38,853 nt of DNA from Perkinsus marinus ATCC 50983 (GCF_000006405.1 NW_003213014.1:141896-180748), one strand, 5' to 3'. Counted from the first letter of the stretch, positions 1 through 10,519 are shown. Notes: generated by a model not told the origin, from the letters alone. Numbers and translations: made by a program.

Positions 1-154
1 GTGTCGATTCGACTGGGGGATCGAGGACTATCCCACCCAGATCCACCTCGCCTCCGATCGCGGACGTGCCGATTGGAGGGTCCAGAATGACACTGCTCCA
101 GTCTATGGTGCTCGTGGTGGAGCCAATGAGACATATGATGGCGAAGGAGTACAT
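1..154 (-). CDS. Repeat-bearing single-pass membrane protein, copy 0 (partial, cut by window start)
   Basis: This is the 5' part of a fourth member of the small membrane-protein family described at 6062-6672. The start codon is the reverse-strand ATG at 152-154. It is followed by a hydrophobic leader (MYSFAIICLIG) and the first two 20-residue repeats of the IDWSSVILDPP type, then the window ends. The visible part appears identical to copy A at 6519-6672, so whether it is a real separate gene or an assembly duplicate cannot be decided here. Function is unknown. Confidence 0.6.
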   Translation of the reverse strand, partial: MYSFAIICLIGSTTSTIDWSSVILDPPIGTSAIGGEVDLGGIVLDPPVEST

Positions 155-794
155 TTTCGCGAAAGTGGTAACGCTGAAACTCGCATGAGTGATGGTGAAC
201 AGAGCGATCGCAGAGTTCGGGGATGCATGTTCATGCAAATTGTCAGTGGCAATGGGCAAGGTGCTCTAAGTCATCAAGGAACACGGCGCTCGATTTCCGA
301 TGGAAATCTAGTGCTCATGGCCGGTGGTGGCTCACTATTCATGACTTTCTAGTATTCTCTTGAGAGACAGCGATGCGGTATCGTACTGGAAGTAAAGAGT
401 GTCAAGGGATTTGCATTATGAACTTCATAATATGAAGTGACTGAACTCGCTGACAGGCAAAGAAAAGAGAAAAACTGCGAGCAGTGTGTGATGAGTATGT
501 TTGTGAGTATTCGAGGTGGATTTTCGTGATATCATGTTCGCTCTATATGTCTCGCCAAATTGCATCTCATACAGAGAGTCTCGACTGGACTAGTCTGTGC
601 TACTGAATGATCGGGCGCGCGCTGATTGAGCGCAAGATGCGTATTGATGATTATGCCAGATAGTTGCATACTTGAATTCAACTTTGAACTCAGCACAGGT
701 TTAGCAACTTGTGGGTTTTGAGTTTTGGGGAGAGACTTGGCCAATTTGAAGGCCGGCCTCAAAAAAAGGGGATTGGTGTATCGTCTAGATTTGG
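155..794. other. Upstream flank of membrane-protein copy 0
   Basis: No gene was recognised. The region is the 5' flank of the partial gene at 1-154 and is identical to 6673-7312. It includes a GGGCGCGCGCTGATTGAGCG stretch near 613 that recurs in diverged form on both sides of the membrane-protein genes (near 5800, 7131, 8365, 9697, 13930 and 15222). Open frames on the reverse strand (532-801) start inside non-coding repeats and show no protein-like features. Confidence 0.6.
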
Positions 795-1268
795 CTGGCA
801 TAGGTGTCCCCGAATAGGATTGATGTATGAATCAGATCAAGCTGGCATAGGTGTCCCCGAATAGGACTGATGTATGAATCAGATCAAGCTGGCATAGGTG
901 TCCCCGAATAGGACTGATGTATGAATCAGATCAAGCTGGCATAGGTGTCCCCGAATAGGACTGATGTATGAATCAGATCAAGCTGGCATAGGTGTCCCCG
1001 AATAGGACTGATGTATGAATCAGATCGGAATGGCATAGCTGCCCTCAAATGGACTTGTTGTATGGTTCAGATCGTGATGGCATAGCTGCCCTCAAATGGA
1101 CTTGTTGTATGGTTCAGATCGTGATGGCATAGCTGCCCTCGAACGGGGTTGTTGTATGACTCGGATTGGAGTGATATCGTTGCCTCCAAATGAGATTGGT
1201 GTATCGTTTAGATCATGATGGCACGGCTGCCCCCAAATGGGGTTGGTGTAGTGTATGGTTCAGATGGG
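795..1268. repeat. 47-bp minisatellite array (about 10 units, two unit types)
   Basis: Five units containing CTGGCATAGGTGTCCCCGAA start at 795, 842, 889, 936 and 983, exactly 47 bp apart. They are followed by about five diverged units of the same length with the core GATGGCATAGCTGCCCTC. The last units are degenerate. The array is identical to 7313-7786. Confidence 0.93.
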
Positions 1269-1313
1269 TCTGGCTGCCAGACTCTTGCATACCTGCCCTC
1301 AGGTGGGATGACC

Positions 1314-1550
1314 TGGAAGTGGCGGCCGTTCGACGGTTGATGGGCTGTCACTAGAGGATAGGAATGATCCTACTTCTGTGCTCTCTTTCTCTCAAGGAAT
1401 TGTTACCTCTTCCTCATGTGTCAGGATGAAATCATACCCTTCCTATTGGATGTCATAATAACTGCCGATGAAGCAACTCCGATCAACTCAGAGGAGGCTG
1501 CTCATAATGGGATTGAGAGGGAAGAGCGCGCTGATCGCGGGATGGGGTGG
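1314..1550 (+). pseudogene. 3' remnant of the 3123-5564 gene (copy 1, truncated)
   Basis: This stretch is similar to exons 9 and 10 of the gene at 3123-5564. The GAAGTGGCGGCC and CGGTTGATGGGCTG blocks are followed by the final-exon frame beginning DEIIPFLLDV and containing GIEREERAD. The exon 9 part has an in-frame TAG where the parent has TAT, and its splice donor is lost. The similarity stops at 1550, where the duplication breaks, so the final codons are missing. Nothing upstream resembles exons 1-8. Confidence 0.75.
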
Positions 1551-3122
1551 TCCGCTACTACGCCAGGCATAATGGACAGTGTGGTCCGTGAAGCAGCATT
1601 TATGATGCCAAACTCTGCCATGCGACTCGCATGATGCGAGCTCCTTCCGAGGCCATGTCGCGCGACCCGTAGTGAGCGACGAGCTCCTTCACAGAAACCG
1701 TACTCGGGTTGTGGATGAGGCAGCGTCTCTCCACATCAACACTATCCTAGACTCGGATGTGACAAGTATGGTGATTTATCAAATATAAGTACACTGATCC
1801 AGTGTGGTTCCTCCAGAGAGGCGAACTACAGCGAGAACGATCCAACTCCTGAAACTTGAAGCACGGAGACCGCAGCAGGGAAGAGTTAAGATCTTCTAGT
1901 CCCCTTGACAAGACGATATTCAGGCAGTATCTTTTTTTTGTGGAAACAGAATTATACACATTTGACATGGTAGATTATACGCGTCACAAGTGAAACGTTC
2001 ATCAGGCAGCATCTTGAATTAGCGAATATATACGATAGATGAGCCCCAAGTTTAAGCCTCCAACGTTCGCCTAAATCCAAGTTCGACGGCATAGAAGTGA
2101 GAGTATTGTGCACACTATATCGATTCGCATCATTTGCTCGTAGAGCATCCTTGGATATGGTAAGGCTACCGCGAACGAGATGAACCTTATGACTTATGTA
2201 ATGTTGTATGACACAAAACATGTATGATACAACCGACGTGTTCAATAGACCTTAAAGAGCCCGCCCACGATTAGATATCACATGTAAAACTCAATCTTTG
2301 GAGCGCTCTTAGAACTCAGGAGAGGTCTATTGAACACCCCGAACGTTTCATCATGTCGTGACAGTTTCATCCAGTGCAGGTCGGTAGGCGGATTGAATTT
2401 TTGCGCATGGCTTCCTGTCAGCTCAGTAGGTTAAGTTTCAAGTTCATAGTTGGGTTCTCCCAGGATCGAATTTACCCTGCGGACATTTTCGGTTTCCAAC
2501 AACTTGAATGAGTCACTGTTACTCTGTGTACACTAGGGTACTGAGAGTTCCTATGAATCATGCCGCTTTGCCCCAAAGACCTAATGATGCTTCCAAATGT
2601 AAATTTCCGCCTGTGAAAAATCGGGTGATAGTTGTCTGTCCAGGACTGGTATCAATCCTCTGTTGAATAGACTTTTGACAAACATGTTGGCAAACGCTGT
2701 TCATCAGCAGCATCGACTCTACTTCTAGAATTTATATGTACTTCTCGTATCTCCGGGCCTTGTGGAACTTCACAGCATTGCCTCTATTCTCTCGATGATG
2801 ACTAGGACGTAATGGAGACTTTCCCATATGATCTTCGTGATTTGGGTCGCTCAGTAGGGCTCAACATCGCTTACAATGTTCGGCCTTTGTTTGACACGTA
2901 GAGCGACTTGATAGCTCAGATGAGTGAGTATTCCGTTTACAGTGCCTCTCAGGGAGATCTCTTGGAGTCCTCAGGCTGAGGGTGGAATGAGCTGCTGTTC
3001 CTGCCTGTTTTCTACGTTAGGATACGGCCTAACGGTCTTTCATGCTCATAGTATTGTCCATATACTGTCGTATTGTCCATCGTATTGTCCAAGCTACAAC
3101 AGAGTTTTCAAGTTTTATTTTC
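1551..3122. other. Intergenic region with no recognised gene
   Basis: About 1.57 kb between the broken duplication and the start of the multi-exon gene. No protein-like frame was recognised on either strand; open frames are short and overlap one another. It holds a foldback element (2238-2337) and, at its right end, a candidate acceptor AG at 3101-3102, 20 bases before the ATG at 3123. Confidence 0.6.
2238..2337. repeat. Foldback (MITE-like) element with 15-bp terminal inverted repeats
   Basis: GTGTTCAATAGACCT at 2238-2252 is the exact reverse complement of 2323-2337. A second inner pair, AAGAGC at 2255-2260 and GCTCTT at 2305-2310, would extend the stem. The total span is 100 bp. No clear target-site duplication flanks it, so the mobile-element reading is tentative. 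Confidence 0.7.
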
Positions 3123-5564
3123 ATGTCTGCAACTCTCACCGCTAATCTAGTCTCCACAAGGCATCTTGCTACCATGACAGCCACGCGTGTTATGACGGCT
3201 TTACCGCCGCACTTGAGGTCCCGAGTTCCACCGATAGTGCCACCCGTGGAGCAGTTCGCCGGATCGTCCGAGTCGGAGTCTTCCAGGGATTACACGACGC
3301 CTCGATTGTCTGGGAGGCGCTTGTGGGGATCTCCAGATGATACGGCTCTCCGGAATAGTACTGAAGGGGCATGGGAACAAGACAGAAGCATTGGTAGTAG
3401 AAACAGGATGACAGAGACTGAGCTCTATGAGTAATACGGGTTTTCATATGGATTTGTATCACTATTCCCATTGGTTGTTATTCCGCTCCTTTAGGATTTT
3501 GAGATCAGTGGATCCCTCATGTCCTGGGTTGAAGATTGCCCCTGGGGAGATAGCTGCAGTCTTGATTAACAGAGTTCAACGCAACGTGGCACAGCTCATT
3601 AGACGCCACATCGCCAGGATTTGTGCACATCATGCACCATTCCCAGAGGTGTGTCTGTGCTCGTGAGTGATTTATGACTGGTCCCGTTGTGTAGGCTGAT
3701 GCTTCGGAGCCTGGCGATGATCCCGCGGCAGGCCAACCAGTGTCCACTGAAGGACTTGTACCGGCCACCCCAAAGGATCTTCAGACTATAATGATGACTC
3801 TAGGTGATGTTCTGGTCGTTAAAGAGGTACTTGAGGGGCATGTGTGCCTTCGATGTGATTCACGCTCTCTGCTTCAGATCTGCGGTAACTCTAAAGTTTT
3901 ACGGGCTGAAGATTGGTCGCTTGAGGAAATCGCTGATTTCATGTCCTGGTGTAAAACACGGTTCGATCAGGGCGTGCTGCCGGAGGTTAGCGGACAGGAT
4001 GACATTTCTTTTCTCCGTGAGATCGAGTCGCCTCAGGTCGTCAGGGGATTTTCTGACCGTGTATGCGACCATCTCGGGGATGTGTCAAATCGCGATATTG
4101 TTCGTTTCGCCAGCGCTGTTGGTGATAACAGCAAATGTGTGGATGAGTTCTGGATGTATATAATGGCCAAACGGATTCAGGTGGTACTCGTCATTGTTGT
4201 GCTCCGGTGTTCGGTTCTGTTTGGGACTCTATGGGTTGTGATTTACAGCCCGTGGAGTATAACTCACCTCATGTCACTCTAAAGTCACGAGAATTCATCA
4301 TCTCGTAGTACCTTTGTATGATATTCATCTAGCGTTATGTGAACGTTGGTCGTGAACCTTCAGGATGACCCTTCAGTGTTCGGGACTACTGAACTAGTGA
4401 GCCTGATAGTGAGCTTCACTCACCGTTCTCTGGAGGATGACGATCTCTATGCGAGTTTGACCAAGGAGGTCGGACTCAGGTAGTGTTGAACATGTGCTGT
4501 TCTCTTCTGCTTGGATTGCACGGATTCAGATTCACAGAATTGACGAATCGGCAATATGGTGAAATTATAACCGGATTGGCCAGCGTGCGGTATCGAGACG
4601 AGGAGCTCTGCGGGCGCATCCTCGACGCGGTGATTGACAACATCCATGCAGTTCCGCAGGAGATTTTAGCACAGGTATAGTGACATGTCATAATGAGAGA
4701 AGTGATGATGATCAGATATTGGGAGCGATGAGTACGCTTGACATGAAGGAGGATCGCTGGACCATTCCCATGTGGCGACGATTGGATTCGGCTGCATGTG
4801 AGTGGTGGTTCTTGGTTGACAGCTGAGCGAAGATGATCTTCCCTCTTGCAGCGGATGTCGCCGACCGCGGGCTGGAGCGACTACAGATTTGCGAAGCGTA
4901 CAGTGACTACTTCGCCATTTTGCAAGCTTGTGCTCATCTACCCCATGCAGGCAGTGGTTTGTACCTCGATAGTCTTGTGCGGAGTCTCCTTGGGTGAGAT
5001 GGGAATTGTATAGTCGCGGGCAATGCCCGCCGGGCATCGTAGTGCGGCACTGGAAGTACCTGATCTGTGTTGATACTACTTCCAGGAAACGAACGACTAA
5101 GGCCCTCAAGAGGAGATTGATCCAAATGGTCCAATGTTACCAGTACGGCATGGTTAAAGTGGAGCTGCCAGTCATATCCGATGGTAATGGATGGTATTAG
5201 TGCATTCAAGTAGATGATTGGATGCCTCAGTTGCTGGTCTGCTTATGTCCGATGACAGTTTTGATGCGATGTATTTTCCGGTATCCAGTGGCTTTCACTT
5301 GGAAGTGGCGGCCATTCTACGGTTGATGGGCTGCCATTATGAGATAGAAGTAATGTTATTTCTGTGCTCTCAGGGAAATGTTGACTCTTCCTCATGTGTC
5401 AGGATAAGGTCATGCCATTCATATTAGATGTCACAATAACTGCAGATGAGGCAGCACGGATCAACTCAGAGGAGGCTGCTCGTGATGGGATTGAGAGAGA
5501 AGAGCGAGCTAATCGCGTGGTGGAGTGGTTAAAGGCTCAAAATCACGATAATAACAGCTCGTGA
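3123..5564 (+). CDS. Multi-exon alpha-helical protein, possibly organellar RNA-type with RAP-like C-terminus
   Basis: I built this gene from phase-consistent exons: 3123-3430, 3495-3648, 3695-4180, 4364-4479, 4530-4674, 4716-4797, 4852-4993, 5086-5183, 5231-5349 and 5403-5564 (stop TGA). All introns are GT-AG and mostly 41-92 nt; the one at 4181-4363 is 183 nt. The product is 603 residues, or 586 if the intron-like 3827-3877 stretch (51 nt, in frame, pyrimidine-rich before its AG) is also removed. The N-terminus (MSATLTANLVSTRHLATM) is rich in Ser/Thr/Arg/Leu and lacks acidic residues, as in mitochondrial targeting peptides. The middle is a run of predicted amphipathic helices resembling the helical-repeat RNA-binding proteins of alveolate organelles. 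The end (HLEVAAILRLMGCHYEIE, then PFILDVTI) recalls the start of a RAP domain. The exon structure is fairly secure; the family is a guess. Remnants of exons 9-10 recur at 1314, 7832 and 13603. Confidence 0.68.
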
Positions 5565-6061
5565 TCATGTTTTCATAATTACTGGCAGTTTCTGAATTCA
5601 GAGTTTCCGAACCTGGAGTTCTGTAGTGTTCACCTGGTTTGCGCTGGACTTCTCTGTCTGTCTCTTCCCGATGCTTAAGATCCCGTTGCTCTTTCCACGG
5701 ATGACTTGCTCGGAGTCCGAGCCTAGGACGATCATCGTGAGTCTTGATGACAGCCATTCATGATATCTGTACTGTGTGTGGAATTCAGATGTATTATTGG
5801 GCGGGCGCTAATTCGGCGTAAGATACTACTTGATGCTCGGTCTCGATTGGAGGACATCTCTCAACGCAATCCAAAACGAGTTCAGTTTTACGACAACTTT
5901 TTCAACATGCAATGTTACAGACATATCATTGCCCAATCGACACTTCTTGGATAGACGTCGCTGTGTGATGGCTGTATCTGACTGGGATTTGTCAAGGGCC
6001 CTGCTTGAATCACAGTATGTGAGTACTAGTGACTCAATTGAGTGTATGCGACTATCTTTTT
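5565..6061. other. Convergent intergenic spacer of module A
   Basis: About 500 bp between two convergent gene ends. It is similar in diverged form to 8111-8619 and to parts of 13650-14196, so it belongs to the repeated module. A GGGCGGGCGCTAATTCGGCG stretch near 5800 recurs in the other modules. No gene was recognised; short plus-strand frames (for example 5830-6132) are not conserved in length between modules. Confidence 0.55.
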
Positions 6062-6672
6062 TTACCTATTCCCTTTCTCCAGGTCTACGTTTTCCGGCGT
6101 CTGTATGGACTGCCGGTTTAATAGACTCTTGAGGAACCACACTTGGACAATGCTGACGATGAGGCCAACCATCGACACGCCGAGGACGACTCCCAATAAT
6201 GCGGTTGAGCAACCACGGGGAGTCGTGCCTTCGTCGTTTGGTGGAGCCTCGTTGTCAGCCACGGCGGTCCTGAGGGAAAACGGGAGTACAATGTAATACA
6301 GGCTACCCTGTGTAGTGATAAGACTTACTTGTTGTTGTCGATTGGCTCGTTCCTCGGATCCTCGGGAGGCCTTGTGGACCATGCCGGGTCGTCCCCAGTA
6401 GTTGGGTGGACCGGTCCATCAAGGTTGACTCCGCTCCAGTCTATCTGGCTCCCATTAGTGGCCGGCTGGACTGGGGGTTCGATGGTGATCCCACTCCAGT
6501 CCAACTGGTTCCCAACAGGTGTCGATTCGACTGGGGGATCGAGGACTATCCCACCCAGATCCACCTCGCCTCCGATCGCGGACGTGCCGATTGGAGGGTC
6601 CAGAATGACACTGCTCCAGTCTATGGTGCTCGTGGTGGAGCCAATGAGACATATGATGGCGAAGGAGTACAT
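6062..6672 (-). CDS. Repeat-bearing single-pass membrane protein, copy A
   Basis: Two exons on the reverse strand: exon 1 6329-6672 and exon 2 6062-6269, separated by a 59-nt GT-AG intron. The split AAG codon restores the frame, giving 183 residues. The start (MYSFAIICLIGSTTST) looks like a signal peptide. Four tandem 20-residue repeats follow, roughly residues 17-96, of the form [IVL]D[WL]SG[IV]xxxPPV. Next come an acidic, Pro/Asn-rich linker, one membrane helix (core LLGVVLGVSMVGLIVSIVQV) and a short charged tail ending DLEKGNR. The expected topology is an outside repeat region with a cytoplasmic tail. I do not recognise the family. The intron position and frame are shared by copies B and C. 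The ATG at 6670-6672 was chosen because similarity to copies B and C begins there; a conserved AG lies 19 bases upstream. Confidence 0.75.
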
Positions 6673-7312
6673 TTTCGCGAAAGTGGTAACGCTGAAACTC
6701 GCATGAGTGATGGTGAACAGAGCGATCGCAGAGTTCGGGGATGCATGTTCATGCAAATTGTCAGTGGCAATGGGCAAGGTGCTCTAAGTCATCAAGGAAC
6801 ACGGCGCTCGATTTCCGATGGAAATCTAGTGCTCATGGCCGGTGGTGGCTCACTATTCATGACTTTCTAGTATTCTCTTGAGAGACAGCGATGCGGTATC
6901 GTACTGGAAGTAAAGAGTGTCAAGGGATTTGCATTATGAACTTCATAATATGAAGTGACTGAACTCGCTGACAGGCAAAGAAAAGAGAAAAACTGCGAGC
7001 AGTGTGTGATGAGTATGTTTGTGAGTATTCGAGGTGGATTTTCGTGATATCATGTTCGCTCTATATGTCTCGCCAAATTGCATCTCATACAGAGAGTCTC
7101 GACTGGACTAGTCTGTGCTACTGAATGATCGGGCGCGCGCTGATTGAGCGCAAGATGCGTATTGATGATTATGCCAGATAGTTGCATACTTGAATTCAAC
7201 TTTGAACTCAGCACAGGTTTAGCAACTTGTGGGTTTTGAGTTTTGGGGAGAGACTTGGCCAATTTGAAGGCCGGCCTCAAAAAAAGGGGATTGGTGTATC
7301 GTCTAGATTTGG
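6673..7312. other. 5' flank of membrane-protein gene A
   Basis: No gene was recognised. On the reverse strand the bases just upstream of the ATG contain TTTCAG (AG at 6692-6693), a candidate splice acceptor matched in copies B and C. The rest is identical to 155-794 and similar to 9227-9830 and 14766-15345, so this flank is conserved across modules and probably includes the promoter. Confidence 0.5.
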
Positions 7313-7786
7313 CTGGCATAGGTGTCCCCGAATAGGATTGATGTATGAATCAGATCAAGCTGGCATAGGTGTCCCCGAATAGGACTGATGTATGAATCAG
7401 ATCAAGCTGGCATAGGTGTCCCCGAATAGGACTGATGTATGAATCAGATCAAGCTGGCATAGGTGTCCCCGAATAGGACTGATGTATGAATCAGATCAAG
7501 CTGGCATAGGTGTCCCCGAATAGGACTGATGTATGAATCAGATCGGAATGGCATAGCTGCCCTCAAATGGACTTGTTGTATGGTTCAGATCGTGATGGCA
7601 TAGCTGCCCTCAAATGGACTTGTTGTATGGTTCAGATCGTGATGGCATAGCTGCCCTCGAACGGGGTTGTTGTATGACTCGGATTGGAGTGATATCGTTG
7701 CCTCCAAATGAGATTGGTGTATCGTTTAGATCATGATGGCACGGCTGCCCCCAAATGGGGTTGGTGTAGTGTATGGTTCAGATGGG
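7313..7786. repeat. 47-bp minisatellite array (second copy)
   Basis: Same units in the same order as 795-1268: five perfectly spaced units with GGCATAGGTGTCCCCGAA, then about five diverged units with GATGGCATAGCTGCCCTC. It sits on the 5' side of membrane-protein gene A, about 640 bp from its start codon. Confidence 0.93.
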
Positions 7787-7831
7787 TCTGGCTGCCAGAC
7801 TCTTGCATACCTGCCCTCAGGTGGGATGACC

Positions 7832-8110
7832 TGGAAGTGGCGGCCGTTCGACGGTTGATGGGCTGTCACTAGAGGATAGGAATGATCCTACTTCTGTGCT
7901 CTCTTTCTCTCAAGGAATTGTTACCTCTTCCTCATGTGTCAGGATGAAATCATACCCTTCCTATTGGATGTCATAATAACTGCCGATGAAGCAACTCCGA
8001 TCAACTCAGAGGAGGCTGCTCATAATGGGATTGAGAGGGAAGAGCGCGCTGATCGCGGGATGGGGTGGCTGAAGGCTCAAGACCACAATAGTAGCGGCAG
8101 GAGTTCGTGA
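7832..8110 (+). pseudogene. 3' remnant of the 3123-5564 gene (copy 2)
   Basis: This corresponds to the end of exon 9, the last intron and exon 10 of the gene at 3123-5564. The last-exon frame (DEIIPFLLDV ... GIEREERAD ... WLKAQDHN) is open and ends at TGA 8108-8110 as in the parent. The exon 9 part carries an in-frame TAG, and the position of the parental donor reads GGAATGATCC, so normal splicing is lost. The upstream exons are replaced by minisatellite. It was probably carried along when the neighbouring membrane-protein gene was duplicated. Confidence 0.75.
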
Positions 8111-8619
8111 TCATCATGTTCGTGATTATTGGCAGTTTCTGAATTCACGGTTTCCGGACTTGTTTAGGTGTAGAGTTCAGTAGTGTTCATCAGTTTTGCG
8201 CTAGAATTCCCTGTCTGTCTCTTCCCGATGCTTTCCCTTCCTCGTTGCTCTTTCTACAGAGGATGATCCGCTGGGAGTCCGAGCCTCGAGTGATCATCGT
8301 GAGTGACAGCTTTTCGTAATATCTGTACTGTGTGTGGTATTCAGGTGCATGGATCACTTTTGGGCGGGCGCTGGTTCAGCGTAAGATACCAGTTGATGAT
8401 CAAGCCCGATTGGAGGGCATCAACGCAATCCGAAACGAGTTCAGTTTTACAACAACTTTTCAACATGCAATGTTACAGGCATGTCATAGCCCAATCGATA
8501 CTTCTCTGATTGACGTCGCGGTGTGGTGGCTGTATCTGAGATGTATCATGGGTACTGTGGGTTGCTACTGCTTGAATCATTGATGGTGCGCCCTAATGAC
8601 TCAATACGACTATATTTTC
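8111..8619. other. Convergent spacer of module B
   Basis: Similar in diverged form to 5565-6061. A plus-strand frame at 8332-8583 has no counterpart of equal length in the other modules, so I do not call it a gene. No other feature was seen. Confidence 0.5.
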
Positions 8620-9226
8620 TTACCTTTTCCCTTTTTCCAGGTCTACGACATCCGGCATCTGTATGGATGGCCGGTGTAATAGACTCCTGAGGAGCCACAC
8701 TTGGACGACGCTGAAGACGAGCCCAACCACCGACACGCCGAGGACGACTCCCAATAATGCGGTTGAGCAGCCACGGGGAGTCGTCCCTGCGTCGTTTAGT
8801 GGAGCGTTGTTGTCAGCCACGGCGGTCCTGAGAAAAAATGTACAATGTAATACAGGCTACCCTGTGTAGTGATAAGACTTACTTGTTGTTCTCGACTGTC
8901 TCGTTCCTCGGATCCTCGGGAGCCCTTGTGGACCATGCCGGGTCGTCCCCAGTAGTTGGGTGGACCGGTCCATCTAGGTCGACTCCGCTCCAGTCTATCT
9001 GGCTCCCATTAGTGGCCGGCTGGACTGGAGGTTCGATGGTGATCCCACTCCAGTCCAACTGGTTCCCAACAGGTGTTGATTCGACTGGGGGATCGAGGAC
9101 TATCCCGCTCAGATCTATCTGGCCTCCAGTAGGGGAGGACCCAACTGGAGGCTCCAGAATGACACTGCTCCAGTCCATGGCGCCCATGGAGGAGCCAACG
9201 AGGAAGATGATAGCGTAGAAGTACAT
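8620..9226 (-). CDS. Repeat-bearing single-pass membrane protein, copy B
   Basis: Exon 1 is 8883-9226 and exon 2 is 8620-8827. The exon lengths (344 and 208 nt) and intron phase are the same as in copy A, and the product is again 183 residues. The leader is MYFYAIIFLVGSSMGA, followed by four 20-residue repeats beginning MDWSSVILEPPVG, a linker with PRNETVENN (one possible N-glycosylation site, NET), a membrane helix and a tail ending DLEKGKR. Most differences from copy A lie in the leader, the first repeat and the residues just before the helix, while repeats 2-4 are nearly unchanged. The frame is fully open in both exons, which argues for a working gene. Function is unknown. Confidence 0.75.
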
Positions 9227-10519
9227 TTTCGCGAAAGTGGTAACGCTAAAATCCGCAAGAATGATCGTAGTGAAATAACAGAGCGATCGCAGAGTTCGGG
9301 GATGCATGTTCATGCAAATTGTCAGCGGCAATGGGCAAGGTGCTCTAAGTCATCAAGGAGCACGTCGCTCGATTTCCGTTGGAAATTTAGTGCTCATGGC
9401 CGGTGGTGGCTCACCATTGGTGACTTTCTTGTGTTTTCTTGCGAGACAGCGATGCGGTATCCTACTGGAAGTAAAGAGTGTCAAGGGATTTGCGTAATCA
9501 AGCGATTGCACACCATTCGCTGACGGGTAAAGTGTCTTTACTAAAGACTGGAGTAATACTCCGAGCAGTGTCAGATGAGTGTGTTCGTGAGTATTCGAGG
9601 TGGGTTTCCGTCATATCGTCTTCGTTCTATGTGTTTCGCCAAGTTACATCTCGTACAGAGATTCTCGGTGGACTGGTCTGTGCCACTGAATGACCGGGCG
9701 CGCGCTGGTTGAGCGCTCGAGGCATACTGATGATCAGGCTTGATTGTTGCATAGCAACTCTGAATTCAACGCAGCTTCAGCAACTTGTGGGCTTTGAGTT
9801 CTGGGGATAGAGTTAGCCAATTTCTTGGGTTCCGCAGTTCGATGTCTCGTGCTCGATGTTATTCGTCTCATTTTCCCTTGAACGAAATGGCAGCGGATTG
9901 GATATCGACTACGTAACGTGTATCTCAGACTGTTATATGTGTATTCAGCAGCACAAACTGGTTATTGCTACGTCACAAATAAGTTGTCTATGGAAAATGA
10001 CCTCAAAATGGCTCCACGGAAGCATGATCCCAAAGCAATTGAGCATGTGTAATGTGATCTTATCGGTGAGATGTAATTGGTAACGGTGATGTAACGGCTA
10101 TCAGACGCGGTTTTTCCACTGTTCTGGTGCTCCATGGTTCTTCGCTTTGGTTGGGAAGTTTTCATGACGGTAAACGGATACCGCAGCCAGAGCTTTGGAA
10201 ATTCCAAATTGGAGTAAAGCTCGCGATTAATAGGACCGTGTGGTAGACAGAGCGCTATAACCTCCAATCAAGACAGCTAAGATGCAGCTGCTGAGGAAGG
10301 AAGGTCTTTTTTGATGGTCACGTGTTTCTGAACACCGAGTAATGTTGAGTCTCGGCTTTTCACACATTCACTCTTTCGGGATGCAATGAATCTAAACTAC
10401 TGATCTACCCTGTGGAATATAGAATCACTACTCTTGATTGCAGGCTAAGGTTAGTGGGCTGTTGAGGGTAAGTACTTTCCCTAGCCGCCGAAGGCTCTCT
10501 CTCAAGTTATGTTTCCATC
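9227..10519. other. Spacer between membrane-protein gene B and CorA gene 1
   Basis: The part up to about 9830 is the 5' flank of gene B, similar to 6673-7260. A reverse-strand TTTTAG with its AG at 9246-9247 lies 19 bases before the start codon. The similarity to the other modules ends near 9821, exactly where copies 0, A and C run into their minisatellites, and no 47-bp units occur here. From about 9830 to 10519 I see no gene; the last part should hold the promoter of the CorA gene. Confidence 0.5.

Larger units (their letters stand above)
1..1550. repeat. Segmental duplication, copy 1 (appears identical to 6519-8068)
   Basis: Every stretch I compared matches 6519-8068 base for base at a constant offset of 6518. 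The match ends abruptly: 1550 pairs with 8068, after which the sequences are unrelated. The block covers the 5' part of a membrane-protein gene, its upstream flank, a 47-bp minisatellite and most of a gene remnant. The left edge may continue beyond the window. Confidence 0.95.
6519..8068. repeat. Segmental duplication, copy 2 (appears identical to 1-1550)
   Basis: This is the second copy of the 1550-bp block. It lies inside a complete module: most of exon 1 of membrane-protein gene A, its 5' flank, a 47-bp array and the first 237 bases of the gene remnant at 7832-8110. To the right of 8068 the remnant continues to its own stop codon, so this copy is the continuous one and 1-1550 is the broken one. 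Confidence 0.95.

Noticed and set aside
532-801. 89-residue reverse-strand frame (also at 7050-7319)
   Set aside because: The two copies are identical only because the DNA block is duplicated. The diverged flanks of copies B and C do not keep the frame.
795-1268. Possible CRISPR array
   Set aside because: The 47-bp units are contiguous with no unique spacers, and the setting is eukaryotic. These are minisatellites; the same holds for 7313-7786, 15362-15990 and 20625-22010.
2440-2490. Possible tRNA (GGTTCTCCCAGGATCGAA)
   Set aside because: The T-arm resemblance is weak, and I could not find a matching acceptor stem or anticodon arm.
6406-6870. 154-residue plus-strand frame opposite membrane-protein gene A
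   Set aside because: It is the antisense of the 20-residue repeats. The reverse-strand reading has a leader, a conserved splice and a membrane helix, whereas the plus-strand one is not conserved in copies B and C.
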